From: Marinobacter fonticola
GTDB taxonomy: Bacteria; Pseudomonadota; Gammaproteobacteria; Pseudomonadales; Oleiphilaceae
Assembly: GCF_008122265.1 (NCBI RefSeq)
Contig: NZ_CP043042.1
Coordinates: 1,488,001 to 1,552,000, forward strand
DNA length: 64,000 nt
Reading direction: 5' to 3'
In this document: in pieces, positions 46,498 through 55,873 of the stretch
Layout: each line of letters begins with the position of its first letter
How positions within the stretch are numbered: the first letter of the stretch is position 1
Program-made: the position numbers and the translations under genes
The notes under the pieces: model-generated
The model's database searches: none
The model's input: only the letters and a program-made list of their open reading frames with translations
What the model was told of the DNA's origin: nothing

Positions 46498-46573
46498 ACT
46501 GCTGACTCTCCAGACTGCTCGCTTGGAAGACTACTGACTCTCCAGACTGCTTACTTGGAAGACTGCTCACTCC
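46498..46573. repeat. 32-bp tandem repeat (2.4 copies)
   Basis: Units at 46498-46529 and 46530-46561 share ACTxCTGACTCTCCAG and CTTGGAAG blocks and differ at three positions; a partial third copy runs to 46573. It is non-coding and lies in the 3' region of the leftward response regulator transcript. Confidence 0.85.
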
Positions 46574-46704
46574 TCCGTCATGGGGGGTACTGCTTACATC
46601 CACGATTGAGATATTAGGGGCTGACGCCGGAGAAGTCTGTTTGTGATGTGTATGCCCGTGTAACGGATTGTGCTGTGAGCCCGTTCCCGGATTTACAGGG
46701 GGTT

Positions 46705-46974
46705 CTAGTGTGCCGTGCGGTTAATTCGCTGATCTACTGCGCGTCGCTGACGGCGCTGGACAAGGCGCCAAGCCGCAGGCGGGGTGGTTCCCCGTCAAGG
46801 TTTGGGAACGACGGCCCAGCGTCGTCAGCGATGCGCCCTTCGGGAGCCCCTGAGAGCTTTGATAGCCGCGTTGCGCTGGCTCGATTTGGAACCACCAAAC
46901 CTTCGCCACCGCGCCTTGCTCTCAAAGCTTTCAGGGGCTCAGTAGATCAGCGAATTAGCCGCACGGCACACTAG
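46705..46974. mobile_element. 270-bp MITE-like palindromic element with 35-bp inverted repeats
   Basis: The ends 46705-46739 and 46940-46974 are inverted copies matching at 34 of 35 positions, beginning CTAGTGTGCCGTGCGG. CTAG at each outer end may be a target-site duplication, a choice made by some IS5-type and related transposases, or part of the repeat. Inside are two further imperfect palindromes: 46741-46759 with 46816-46834, and 46844-46862 with 46922-46940. A single strand could fold as a three-way junction. No transposase is encoded. The right end supplies the TAG stop of the response regulator gene. Confidence 0.75.
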
Positions 46975-47942
46975 GCTTCCTGCAACACATCGGGGGCGGT
47001 TTCCGTAAACAGCCGGGTCTCGTACGCGTCCATGAGGCCCTGGACCGCTGCTTTTTCGACGTCCGCGACGCTTGGGGTTCCATGCTGGATGTCCGTGCGG
47101 CACAGCGCCATACCGGCTTCGACCGAAATGTAGCCCGCTGTGGTTTTGAGCGCCTTGTGATTAATGCCGTCGTAGATACGCCGGAAGGCGCTGACGGAGC
47201 AGTGCTCAGGGTTATCGAAATGCGCGACGATGGCGTACTGATTGTCGCCGACCCGGCACAGGGTATCCATGGGGCGAATCAGGTGACTGAGCCGGCGGCC
47301 GATGCCCACCGCCAGCTCGCTCATGGTTCCGGCACTGTGCTGGCGTTTGAGCGGCTGCCAGTTACGGATGCCTACCAGCACATAGGCCGACGCGCCACCG
47401 CGGGATTCGGCCTGGCGTAGACTCCGTTCCAGCCGCTCCCGGGCATAGGCGTTGTTGCACAGACCGGTTTCCAGATCGATGATGTTGCGCGATTCAAGCT
47501 CACGGTTGTTCTCCACGAGCAGGGCGTTGGCCATGAGTAGCGTATTTTGTCGATCCGCCATGCGATCGGCGGCGAAAATCCGTGGTAGCAGTTGCTTGCT
47601 CATGTCTGACTTGTAGATGAAATCGTCCACACCGCGATCGAACGCTTCCGCTAGCGCATCGACGCTTTCACGTGCTGTCAGCAGCATCACGTAAGTATAG
47701 TGGTTGCCCTGTTCGTCCAGCTGACGCACACGGTCGGTCAGTTCCAGGCCATCCATCTCCGGCATGAGCCAATCGGCAATCAGTACGCTTACCGGTCGAT
47801 CCTCCATCAGCCCCACGGCGTCCGGAGCGTTGTGGGCGATACGTACATCGCGGTAGCCGGCTTTCTTTAGCGTGCGGGCAACAACCATGCTGCTAAATTT
47901 GGCATCGTCGACGACGAGTATGGGGAGATCCAGGTTGGGCAT
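46971..47942 (-). CDS. Response regulator with degenerate GGDEF domain
   Basis: 323 aa. The receiver domain keeps VVDDAK and phospho-acceptor Asp57 (IADWLMPEMDG) with LLTARE and the YKSD lysine. The C-terminal half has the GGDEF fold, but the active-site motif reads RVGDNQYAI where RxGGDEF is expected, so it should not make c-di-GMP. It may act as a phosphorylation-dependent protein partner or a GTP/c-di-GMP binder. Its stop codon lies in the end of the MITE-like element, so the last residues may have changed on insertion. Confidence 0.85.
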   Translation of the reverse strand: MPNLDLPILVVDDAKFSSMVVARTLKKAGYRDVRIAHNAPDAVGLMEDRPVSVLIADWLMPEMDGLELTDRVRQLDEQGNHYTYVMLLTARESVDALAEAFDRGVDDFIYKSDMSKQLLPRIFAADRMADRQNTLLMANALLVENNRELESRNIIDLETGLCNNAYARERLERSLRQAESRGGASAYVLVGIRNWQPLKRQHSAGTMSELAVGIGRRLSHLIRPMDTLCRVGDNQYAIVAHFDNPEHCSVSAFRRIYDGINHKALKTTAGYISVEAGMALCRTDIQHGTPSVADVEKAAVQGLMDAYETRLFTETAPDVLQEA

Positions 47943-48128
47943 GCTGATTGACGACTCTCAGGGTCCGATCCAGGGTGCGGCTGTGAAGCCAACTTGATAT
48001 TCTAATCCAGGCGCGGCAAGTATAACGCGAATCGTGCCGCCTGCCGCTTTCATTTGTAAAACCTGCGGATCCAATTTCGGTGCACGTGTTCGGTTGCGTG
48101 ACCGCGTCCGCATTTTTGGAGCTTGAGC

Positions 48129-48611
48129 ATGCCCTCTTTTGATATCGTCTCTGAAATTGATATGCACGAAGTCACCAATGCTGTCGACCAGGCCAAACGC
48201 GAGCTGGGCAACCGCTGGGATTTCAAAAACGTCGAGGTGGATGTTGAGCTTGACGACAAGGGCATCACATTGAGCGCAGAGCAGGAGTTTCAGCTCGAGC
48301 AGTTGTTGGATATGGTGCGTATGGCTTTTGCCAAGCGCAACGTCGACACTCGCGCTCTGGAAGAAAGCGGCGACAGCCGTTCCGGCAAACTGGTTAAAAA
48401 GCACTTTACCTTGCGTCAAGGTATTGAAACACCGGACGCCAAGAAGATCGTCAAGCTGCTCAAGGATGCCAAGATGAAGGTGCAGGCGAGCATTCAGGGC
48501 GACAAGGTGCGGGTAACCGGCAAGAAGCGTGACGACCTGCAGGCGGCGATTGCACTGATCAAAGAATCGGAGCTTGAGCTGCCGTTGCAATACAACAACT
48601 TCCGCGACTGA
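48129..48611 (+). CDS. yajQ: YajQ-family nucleotide-binding protein
   Basis: 160 aa, beginning [25 protein letters not shown], the family hallmark, with two ferredoxin-like halves and the ending [10 protein letters not shown]. Homologues bind c-di-GMP (Xanthomonas XC_3703) or tRNA/nucleotides, so a c-di-GMP effector role fits a window rich in c-di-GMP enzymes, by inference. ATG 48129 with GGAG seven bases upstream is preferred to the in-frame TTG at 48123. Confidence 0.95.
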   Translation: MPSFDIVSEIDMHEVTNAVDQAKRELGNRWDFKNVEVDVELDDKGITLSAEQEFQLEQLLDMVRMAFAKRNVDTRALEESGDSRSGKLVKKHFTLRQGIETPDAKKIVKLLKDAKMKVQASIQGDKVRVTGKKRDDLQAAIALIKESELELPLQYNNFRD

Positions 48612-50031
48612 CGGAGCCGCCGCAATCACTTCCCGGACCCGACGCGACCTCCTGCGGGAGACGATTTACACGTTTACTCGCTGGCAGGTACTTGCCCTCC
48701 TGTTGCTTGGCTTTTCTGCGGGCCTGCCTTTTCTGCTGGTGTTTTCCACACTTAATGCCCGCCTGGCGGATGTTGGCGTGGAAACGGCCACGATTGGTTT
48801 TTTCAGTTGGCTGGGGATTACCTATTCGATCAAGGTGTTCTGGGCGCCCGTAGTAGACCGTTTGCCTTTGCCTGTCCTCGACCGTTTACTGGGCAAGCGG
48901 CGAAGCTGGATGTTGCTGGCACAAGTAGGTATTGCCGCAGGTCTGTTATTGATGGCGGGTGTCGATGCCGCATCGGCTCCGACACTGATGGCTTTATGCG
49001 GGCTGTTGGTGGCTTTTTCCTCGGCGACACAGGATGTGGCCATCGATGCTTACCGGATCGAAATTGCCGAACCCAGGATTCAAGCGGCACTGGCGGCAGC
49101 CTACATTTTTGGCTATCGGGTCGCCTTGTTGGTGGCCGGGGCGGGGGCTCTTTATCTGGCGGAATACTGGTCCTGGGAAATATCCTATCAAGTGATGGCG
49201 TTGCTTGTGGGCATCGGTATCGTCACCGTTCTTTTTGTCCGGGAGCCGCGGGCCAATCACTATGCAGCGGCTCAAGACCTGGCCGAGGCGGTGGAGCGGG
49301 AGACGCTCAAGCGCGCCCACCTTTCTCCGCAGGTGGCCAAGCTGGCCGGCTGGACATCTGCGGCTATCGTCGGTCCATTCCTTGATTTCTTTCGCCGCTA
49401 TCGTGACCTGGCGGTGGCGATACTGGTACTGGTGGCAGTCTACCGTATCTGCGACATCGCTTTGGGGGTCATGGCCAATCCCTTCTATCTCAATTTCATG
49501 GGCTTTTCCAAAACGGACGTTGCCGACGTCACCAAGATTTTCGGTTTCGCCATGACGATTGCGGGCTCGGGATTGGGCGGCGTCCTGGTCGTGCGTTACG
49601 GCGTGCGTCCCATCCTGTTGGTGGGCGCGGTTCTCGGCGCACTCAGTAATCTGCTGTTTATGGTGATCGCCCAGTATCCACCCGATATTTACACCCTGGC
49701 TTTGGTGGTCAGCGCTGACAATCTGAGCGGTGGGATCGCTAATGTGGCCTTAATTGCGTGGTTGTCGAGTATGACCAGTGCAGCGTTTACGGCAACGCAG
49801 TACGCTTTGTTCAGCTCGCTAATGACCTTGCCGGGCAAATTCATCGGTGGTTTTTCGGGAATCGTTGTCGAGTCTTTCGGCTACGATCAGTTCTTTCTCG
49901 TTTCCGCCGTGATGGGTATTCCGGCCATCCTGCTCGCCTGGTACATGCTGCGTCATGGCGATCGGCTGGACGCTTTGGCCCCGGCCAACGAGGGAGGCGA
50001 AGAGGAGGAGGGCGGCCGGCAGTCGAACTGA
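48574..50031 (+). CDS. AmpG-like MFS transporter
   Basis: 485-aa membrane carrier with about twelve to fourteen helices and the AmpG-type first loop ([26 protein letters not shown], followed by FWAPVVDRL). AmpG imports anhydro-muropeptides from wall turnover, feeding recycling and, in some species, beta-lactamase control. The start is uncertain: the only ordinary start in frame before the first helix is the TTG at 48574, inside the end of yajQ, and CTG 48652 is an alternative. The overlap suggests co-translation with yajQ. Confidence 0.85.
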   Translation: MSCRCNTTTSATDGAAAITSRTRRDLLRETIYTFTRWQVLALLLLGFSAGLPFLLVFSTLNARLADVGVETATIGFFSWLGITYSIKVFWAPVVDRLPLPVLDRLLGKRRSWMLLAQVGIAAGLLLMAGVDAASAPTLMALCGLLVAFSSATQDVAIDAYRIEIAEPRIQAALAAAYIFGYRVALLVAGAGALYLAEYWSWEISYQVMALLVGIGIVTVLFVREPRANHYAAAQDLAEAVERETLKRAHLSPQVAKLAGWTSAAIVGPFLDFFRRYRDLAVAILVLVAVYRICDIALGVMANPFYLNFMGFSKTDVADVTKIFGFAMTIAGSGLGGVLVVRYGVRPILLVGAVLGALSNLLFMVIAQYPPDIYTLALVVSADNLSGGIANVALIAWLSSMTSAAFTATQYALFSSLMTLPGKFIGGFSGIVVESFGYDQFFLVSAVMGIPAILLAWYMLRHGDRLDALAPANEGGEEEEGGRQSN

Positions 50032-50036
50032 ACGGC

Positions 50037-50375
50037 TCACAGTGTCCAGCGGAACTGTGTCATGGACACGCGGCCGTTTTTCACGAGCACCCCTTCCTCG
50101 GTCAGCCGTTGGCACTGCTGAACGTAACGATTGGAATCCGGTGAAAACGCGACGCGTCCGTCTTGCTTCAGGACGCGGTACCAAGGCACCTCCGAACCGT
50201 CCGGAAGTTGGCTCAGGGTCCGGCCCACGAAGCGGGCCAGTCCCTGGAATCCCGCCAGCCGCGCAATCTGGCCGTAGCTGGCCACGCGCCCGGGCGGGAT
50301 GGTGCAGACCACCTGCCAGATGATCTGCTCGCGACTGATGCCGCTCTCGATAGACGGCTCAGAGACGGAGGGCAC
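50037..50375 (-). CDS. Alkyltransferase-like (ATL) DNA-repair protein
   Basis: 112-aa MGMT-fold protein. The helix and wing of O6-alkylguanine-DNA alkyltransferases are visible (IPPGRVASYGQIARLAGFQGLARFVGRTL), but the active-site P-C-H-R-V reads PWYRV, so it cannot accept the alkyl group. ATL proteins instead flip and mark O6-alkylguanine for nucleotide-excision repair. GTG start, overlapping the end of the SDR gene by 17 bp. Confidence 0.88.
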   Translation of the reverse strand: MPSVSEPSIESGISREQIIWQVVCTIPPGRVASYGQIARLAGFQGLARFVGRTLSQLPDGSEVPWYRVLKQDGRVAFSPDSNRYVQQCQRLTEEGVLVKNGRVSMTQFRWTL

Positions 50376-51120
50376 CGTCCACCTCGATCATGCGACCGGA
50401 CATGTAGTCGTTCTCCATGATAAAGGCCGCGGCGGAGGCAATATCTTCCGGTTTGCCCATGCGCTTGAGGGGGATGCCGGCCGTCATCTTTTCCAGTGCT
50501 TCGGGCTTCATCGACGCGGTCATTTCAGTCTCGATAAAGCCGGGCGCGATGCCCATGGCGCGAATGCCGTAGCGAGCCAGTTCCTTGGCCCAGACCGGGA
50601 CCAGGGCGGCGACGGCCGCTTTCGCCGACGAATAGTTACTCTGGCCCATGTTGCCGGCGCGGGAAATGCTGCTGATATTGATGAGCACGCCCTTGTCACC
50701 GTGCTTGATCATCTGGGTGGCCGCCTCGCGGCCGCACAGGAACACGCCGGTCAGATTGACGTCGATCACTGCCTGCCATTCCGCCAGGCTCATGCGCTTT
50801 TCGATTTCGCCGTTCTTGGCCTTGATCATCAGGCCGTCCCGTAGAATGCCGGCATTGTTGATCAGCCCGTTAAGCTGGCCGAAGTCGTCGTGAATGGCGG
50901 CGAAGGTGGACTCGACTTCTTCTTCGCGGGCGACGTTGCAGGTATACGCCATGGCTTGGCCGCCAGCGGCTTTGCAGGCTGCGACGGCCTCGTCGAGCTT
51001 TTCCGGCATCAAGTCAATCAAGGCCAGCCGCGCGCCCCGCGCCGCCAGGTACTCCGCCATGGCCCGACCTAGTCCCTGGCCACCGCCGGTAATCGCAATC
51101 ACTGAATCTTGAAGTTTCAT
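50359..51120 (-). CDS. Short-chain dehydrogenase/reductase (FabG-like)
   Basis: 253-aa classical SDR using NAD(P)H: TGGGQGLG cofactor loop near the N-terminus, NNAG, catalytic Ser in INISSISRAGNMGQ, and YSSAK (Tyr-x3-Lys). The acidic residue after the second strand (ALIDL) suggests NAD. It resembles 3-oxoacyl-ACP/CoA reductases, but outside a fatty-acid cluster the substrate cannot be named. Upstream of and overlapping the ATL gene. Confidence 0.9.
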   Translation of the reverse strand: MKLQDSVIAITGGGQGLGRAMAEYLAARGARLALIDLMPEKLDEAVAACKAAGGQAMAYTCNVAREEEVESTFAAIHDDFGQLNGLINNAGILRDGLMIKAKNGEIEKRMSLAEWQAVIDVNLTGVFLCGREAATQMIKHGDKGVLINISSISRAGNMGQSNYSSAKAAVAALVPVWAKELARYGIRAMGIAPGFIETEMTASMKPEALEKMTAGIPLKRMGKPEDIASAAAFIMENDYMSGRMIEVDGALRL

Positions 51121-51259
51121 GTTACGCCCTAATTGTTTGTTGTGGATTGGTGTTTATGTGAGTTGATTATTGTGAGTCGGTAAATTTGGCGAGCAAGAGT
51201 ATACCAGAGCGTCGATGGGCTTCATCGGCTGGAGACATTCGTTATTGAGGAGCGGCGAC

Positions 51260-51769
51260 ATGGGTTTTCTCTTTGTAGCCTTCATTGTGTTGCCTATCGT
51301 CGAAATGGTCATCCTGATCAAGGTGGGTGGGATTATCGGCGCATTAAGTACCATCGGCCTGGTTCTGTTAACCGCCGTGGTTGGCGCCGCCCTACTGCGT
51401 CAGCAGGGGCTTGCGACGCTGTTCCGGGCCAACCAGCGCATCAACAGCGGTGAGTTGCCCGCCCGGGAGGTGGCCGAAGGGCTGATTCTGGCAGTCGGCG
51501 GGGCCCTGCTACTGACGCCGGGCTTCGTTACCGATGCCGTCGGCTTTCTATGCCTGCTGCCGCCAACCCGGCGCTGGCTGGCCAGCCACGCGCTAAAGCG
51601 AATGGTCGTTGCCGGTGCGTCTCGCAGCGGTTTTCACTTCACCGCCGGCGGTCAAGATCCCTTCGGACGTTCCCCCTTTAGTCGTGACGATATTATCGAG
51701 GGGGAATACCGTCGGCAGGAAGACGACACCAAGAGTTCCGAAGACCGGGATGCGTTAGAAAAAAAGTGA
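51260..51769 (+). CDS. fxsA: FxsA family membrane protein
   Basis: 169-aa cytoplasmic-membrane protein beginning MGFLFVAFIVLPIVEMVILI, the FxsA signature, with a second helix pair around LLLTPGFVTDAVGFLCLLP. In E. coli FxsA counters exclusion of phage T7 by plasmid F; its normal role is unknown. ATG 51260 has GAGGAG seven bases upstream, so the in-frame ATG at 51215 is rejected. Just upstream of groESL, as in many gammaproteobacteria. Confidence 0.92.
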   Translation: MGFLFVAFIVLPIVEMVILIKVGGIIGALSTIGLVLLTAVVGAALLRQQGLATLFRANQRINSGELPAREVAEGLILAVGGALLLTPGFVTDAVGFLCLLPPTRRWLASHALKRMVVAGASRSGFHFTAGGQDPFGRSPFSRDDIIEGEYRRQEDDTKSSEDRDALEKK

Positions 51770-51788
51770 AAATTTTTTTCACCGGGGG

Positions 51789-51820
51789 TGTTGAAATGCC
51801 GGGCCGTAACCCCACATAAG
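51789..51820 (+). promoter_or_regulatory. Sigma-32 (RpoH) type heat-shock promoter for groESL
   Basis: TTGAAA at 51791-51796 and CCCCACAT at 51810-51817, 13 bp apart, match the sigma-32 consensus CTTGAAA / CCCCATNT. It lies about 135 bp upstream of groES. No CIRCE inverted repeat is seen, so control is probably by RpoH. Confidence 0.8.
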
Positions 51821-51951
51821 GACCACAAGTTTGCTGTGGGTCACGAAGATCCTGACAAAACAGGTGCTTACGAGCCCCGGCGTTTTGGGTAAACCTCATT
51901 GCCAAAGACAATCTGACTTTTGTCGCAATCTGACTACTGGAGAAAAGAGCA

Positions 51952-52242
51952 ATGAAAATTCGTCCGCTACACGATCGTGTTGTCGTACGCCGTAAGGAAG
52001 AGGAAGAGAAGACCGCTGGCGGTATCGTCCTACCGGGCAACGCCAAGGAAAAGCCGTCCCAGGGCGAAGTGCTCGCCATCGGCAACGGCCGTATTCTCGA
52101 CAATGGCGAAACCCGTGCGCTGGCGGTGAACGTCGGTGATACCGTGGTGTTTGGTCAGTACGCTGGAAACACTGTGAAGATCGACGGTGAAGACCTGCTT
52201 ATTCTGAGCGAGAACGAAATCTACGGTGTGCTGGAAAGCTAA
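51952..52242 (+). CDS. groES: Co-chaperonin GroES
   Basis: 96-aa lid of the GroEL cage, forming a heptamer that caps the chamber during folding. [29 protein letters not shown], with the mobile loop, and the full beta-barrel are present; length is standard. It precedes groEL by 72 bp under the heat-shock-type promoter. Confidence 0.98.
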   Translation: MKIRPLHDRVVVRRKEEEEKTAGGIVLPGNAKEKPSQGEVLAIGNGRILDNGETRALAVNVGDTVVFGQYAGNTVKIDGEDLLILSENEIYGVLES

Positions 52243-53964
<1,722 letters not shown>

Positions 53965-54008
53965 GCCGACCCTCACCCGGTCCGACGACCGTTTCCGGTC
54001 ATAAAAGG

Positions 54009-54036
54009 CCCCACGCTTAGGCGTGGGGTTTTTTTT
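54009..54036 (+). terminator. Rho-independent terminator after groEL
   Basis: CCCCACGC (54009-54016), loop TTAG, GCGTGGGG (54021-54028) and eight T. It closes the groESL transcript before gspN. Confidence 0.93.
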
Positions 54037-54121
54037 GGACTGCGTCATGCACTTGTGGTGGCGGTTTGTTAGACTCCGGTTCACTTGCGTGACGACGCGT
54101 TGATCCATGTCCTGAATATGT

Positions 54122-54910
54122 ATGACTGATACCCCAGAATCTCCTTTTCTGCGACCCGGCAAAGTGGTGTTACTGACGTTGCTAGGATTGGTCGTCTATC
54201 TTGTCGCGTTGGTATTCTGGATTCCCGCCGGTTGGGTGTGGCACCTGAGCCGCGACTCTGTTCCCTTACCGCCCGGTGTCGCTGTCGAACAGGTTTCGGG
54301 CCAGCTCTGGAACGGGGCTTTACAGGCCCGTGTTATGGGGCATTCGCTCCAGGTGGGCTGGCATATCGATGGCCTCATCGACGAGGACGCTTATCTGCCT
54401 GTCGGTTGGCGGGTGCAAACCTCGAAATCCAGCCTGCAGGGCGAGGTTCGGCTCACCGGTGTCAACGCTATGGCGCTCTCGGCCGACGGTCATATCAACA
54501 TCTCTGAGTTCAGCCGAGAAATACAGCGTAGCGGAGGCGCCATGATCGAGGGTAACGTCAACGTAAACTCCCTTTCCCTCGCCATGACGGACGGATCGCT
54601 GACTCAACTTAATGGGCGCGCAAGTTGGCCTGGAGGTCAGGTCACTTGGCCAATGGGCGGCTCGACCCAAAGCGCAGTGCTACCTGCCATGCAGGCCAGC
54701 GTGGATGAGCGGCAGGGGCGGATAGATTTGCAGATTTCATCTGCGGATAGCCCGGATCCGGTAATCAGTGCCAACCTTCAGCCGGACGGTATGGCGCAGA
54801 TTCAGGTATTCCGGCGAATGCTGGATTTGGTCAATCAACCCTGGTCGGGCAATGCTGCGCCCGGCGATGTGGTTTTCAGTGTGCGTCAGCGCGTCATGCC
54901 AGCGGGGTAA
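54122..54910 (+). CDS. gspN: Type II secretion system protein N
   Basis: 262-aa bitopic inner-membrane protein: one N-terminal helix (about 17-39) and a periplasmic domain with the GspN pattern (VSGQLWNGALQARVMGHSLQVGWHID). GspN is an accessory subunit of the type II secretion machine, not always essential. Three bases separate it from gspC. Confidence 0.88.
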   Translation: MTDTPESPFLRPGKVVLLTLLGLVVYLVALVFWIPAGWVWHLSRDSVPLPPGVAVEQVSGQLWNGALQARVMGHSLQVGWHIDGLIDEDAYLPVGWRVQTSKSSLQGEVRLTGVNAMALSADGHINISEFSREIQRSGGAMIEGNVNVNSLSLAMTDGSLTQLNGRASWPGGQVTWPMGGSTQSAVLPAMQASVDERQGRIDLQISSADSPDPVISANLQPDGMAQIQVFRRMLDLVNQPWSGNAAPGDVVFSVRQRVMPAG

Positions 54911-54913
54911 ACG

Positions 54914-55756
54914 ATGGCTTCGGTTCGCTACGCAACGCCGTTTGCCAGTGTGCCTCGCTGGATCGCCAACGTGTTGCTTATTGGTCTGGTTATCTATTCC
55001 GCTTGGATCATGGGCCGTTTGACCTGGATGCTGGTTTGGACCGATCCCGTTATGGTCGGGCCCAGGACGAGCTCTCAGTCCTCCACTGCGGGTGAAACAG
55101 GGCAATCTCAGCCATTGGCCGCCTACGATCTGTTTGGCCGGCCGGATGCCGGCACGCCGGTGGCGGAAGCGGTACGGCGATCTGCGCCGCAAACCCACCT
55201 GCGAATGAAGCTTGAGGGCGTCCTCGTGGCCACACGCCCGGAACTGTCCGGTGCTATAGTTTCAGGGACCGACGGCTCCACAGCGTACTACCGCGTTGGC
55301 GAGACGATGCCCGGCAACATCGAATTGGCTGAAGTTGAATCACAGCGCATTTTGATCCGCCGCAATGGTGAAATTGAATCCCTGGCCTTTGAAGAGGGCG
55401 AGGGTGAAGGTATGGTATCGCAAGTTGAGGATGCGGATTATGCCTCGCCGGAGGCGTTCGTTGAAGAGGCCCAGGCCGAGTTGGCTGCGCAGGGGGATGC
55501 TGCGCTCCAGCAGTATGGTTTGCGCCCGGTAGAACCGGGTACGACTCAAGGTTATGTCTACGACGGATCGAACCCCATGCTGTCGGCCTTGAATCTGCAG
55601 TCCGGCGATGTGATTACCGCGATCAATGGCCAGTCGCTGGGAGATATCGAGCAGGACCGGGAGTTGCTCAACTCCTGGCGGGACATGCCTCAGATTGAGG
55701 TGGAGGTCATGCGTGACGGTGTCAGTTTTACGGTCAATTACGCGCTCCCCCAGTAG
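54914..55756 (+). CDS. gspC: Type II secretion system protein C
   Basis: 280 aa: one membrane helix (about 18-38), the periplasmic homology region (about 95-160; LEGVLVATRPELSGAIVSG) that binds the secretin, and a C-terminal PDZ-like domain (about 185-280; LSALNLQSGDVITAINGQSLGD). It links the inner-membrane platform to GspD and may help recruit cargo. Between gspN and gspD. Confidence 0.92.
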   Translation: MASVRYATPFASVPRWIANVLLIGLVIYSAWIMGRLTWMLVWTDPVMVGPRTSSQSSTAGETGQSQPLAAYDLFGRPDAGTPVAEAVRRSAPQTHLRMKLEGVLVATRPELSGAIVSGTDGSTAYYRVGETMPGNIELAEVESQRILIRRNGEIESLAFEEGEGEGMVSQVEDADYASPEAFVEEAQAELAAQGDAALQQYGLRPVEPGTTQGYVYDGSNPMLSALNLQSGDVITAINGQSLGDIEQDRELLNSWRDMPQIEVEVMRDGVSFTVNYALPQ

Positions 55757-55787
55757 CCATAGAACGTATGTGGAACAACAGCGATTA

Positions 55788-55813
55788 AACGTGACATTAC
55801 AACGTGACATTAC
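55788..55813 (+). repeat. 13-bp tandem repeat between gspC and gspD
   Basis: AACGTGACATTAC is present twice in direct succession (55788-55800, 55801-55813) in the 117-bp gspC-gspD spacer. It is probably a slippage duplication; a regulatory role is possible but unsupported. Confidence 0.85.
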
Positions 55814-55873
55814 AACAAGGGTGGGCGACAGTAGCCCATCTGTAAGAAAGCCTGTACAGGAAACCAGCACTGC

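Larger units (their letters stand above)
46226..46704. other. Gene-free accessory stretch before the MITE-like element
   Basis: About 480 bp holding the upstream region of the AraC gene, a minus-strand terminator (46386-46416) and a 32-bp tandem repeat (46498-46573). No convincing ORF. Read from the right, the response regulator transcript would cross the MITE-like element and the repeat before reaching the terminator. Confidence 0.6.

Noticed and set aside
46741..46940. Integron attC site in the palindromic region
   Set aside because: The ends lack the R (GTTRRRY) core and no integrase or gene cassette is nearby; a MITE-like element explains the long terminal inverted repeats better.
46648..46974. 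108-aa plus-strand ORF in the MITE-like element
   Set aside because: It runs through the inverted repeats and palindromes, has no ribosome site and no protein-like composition.
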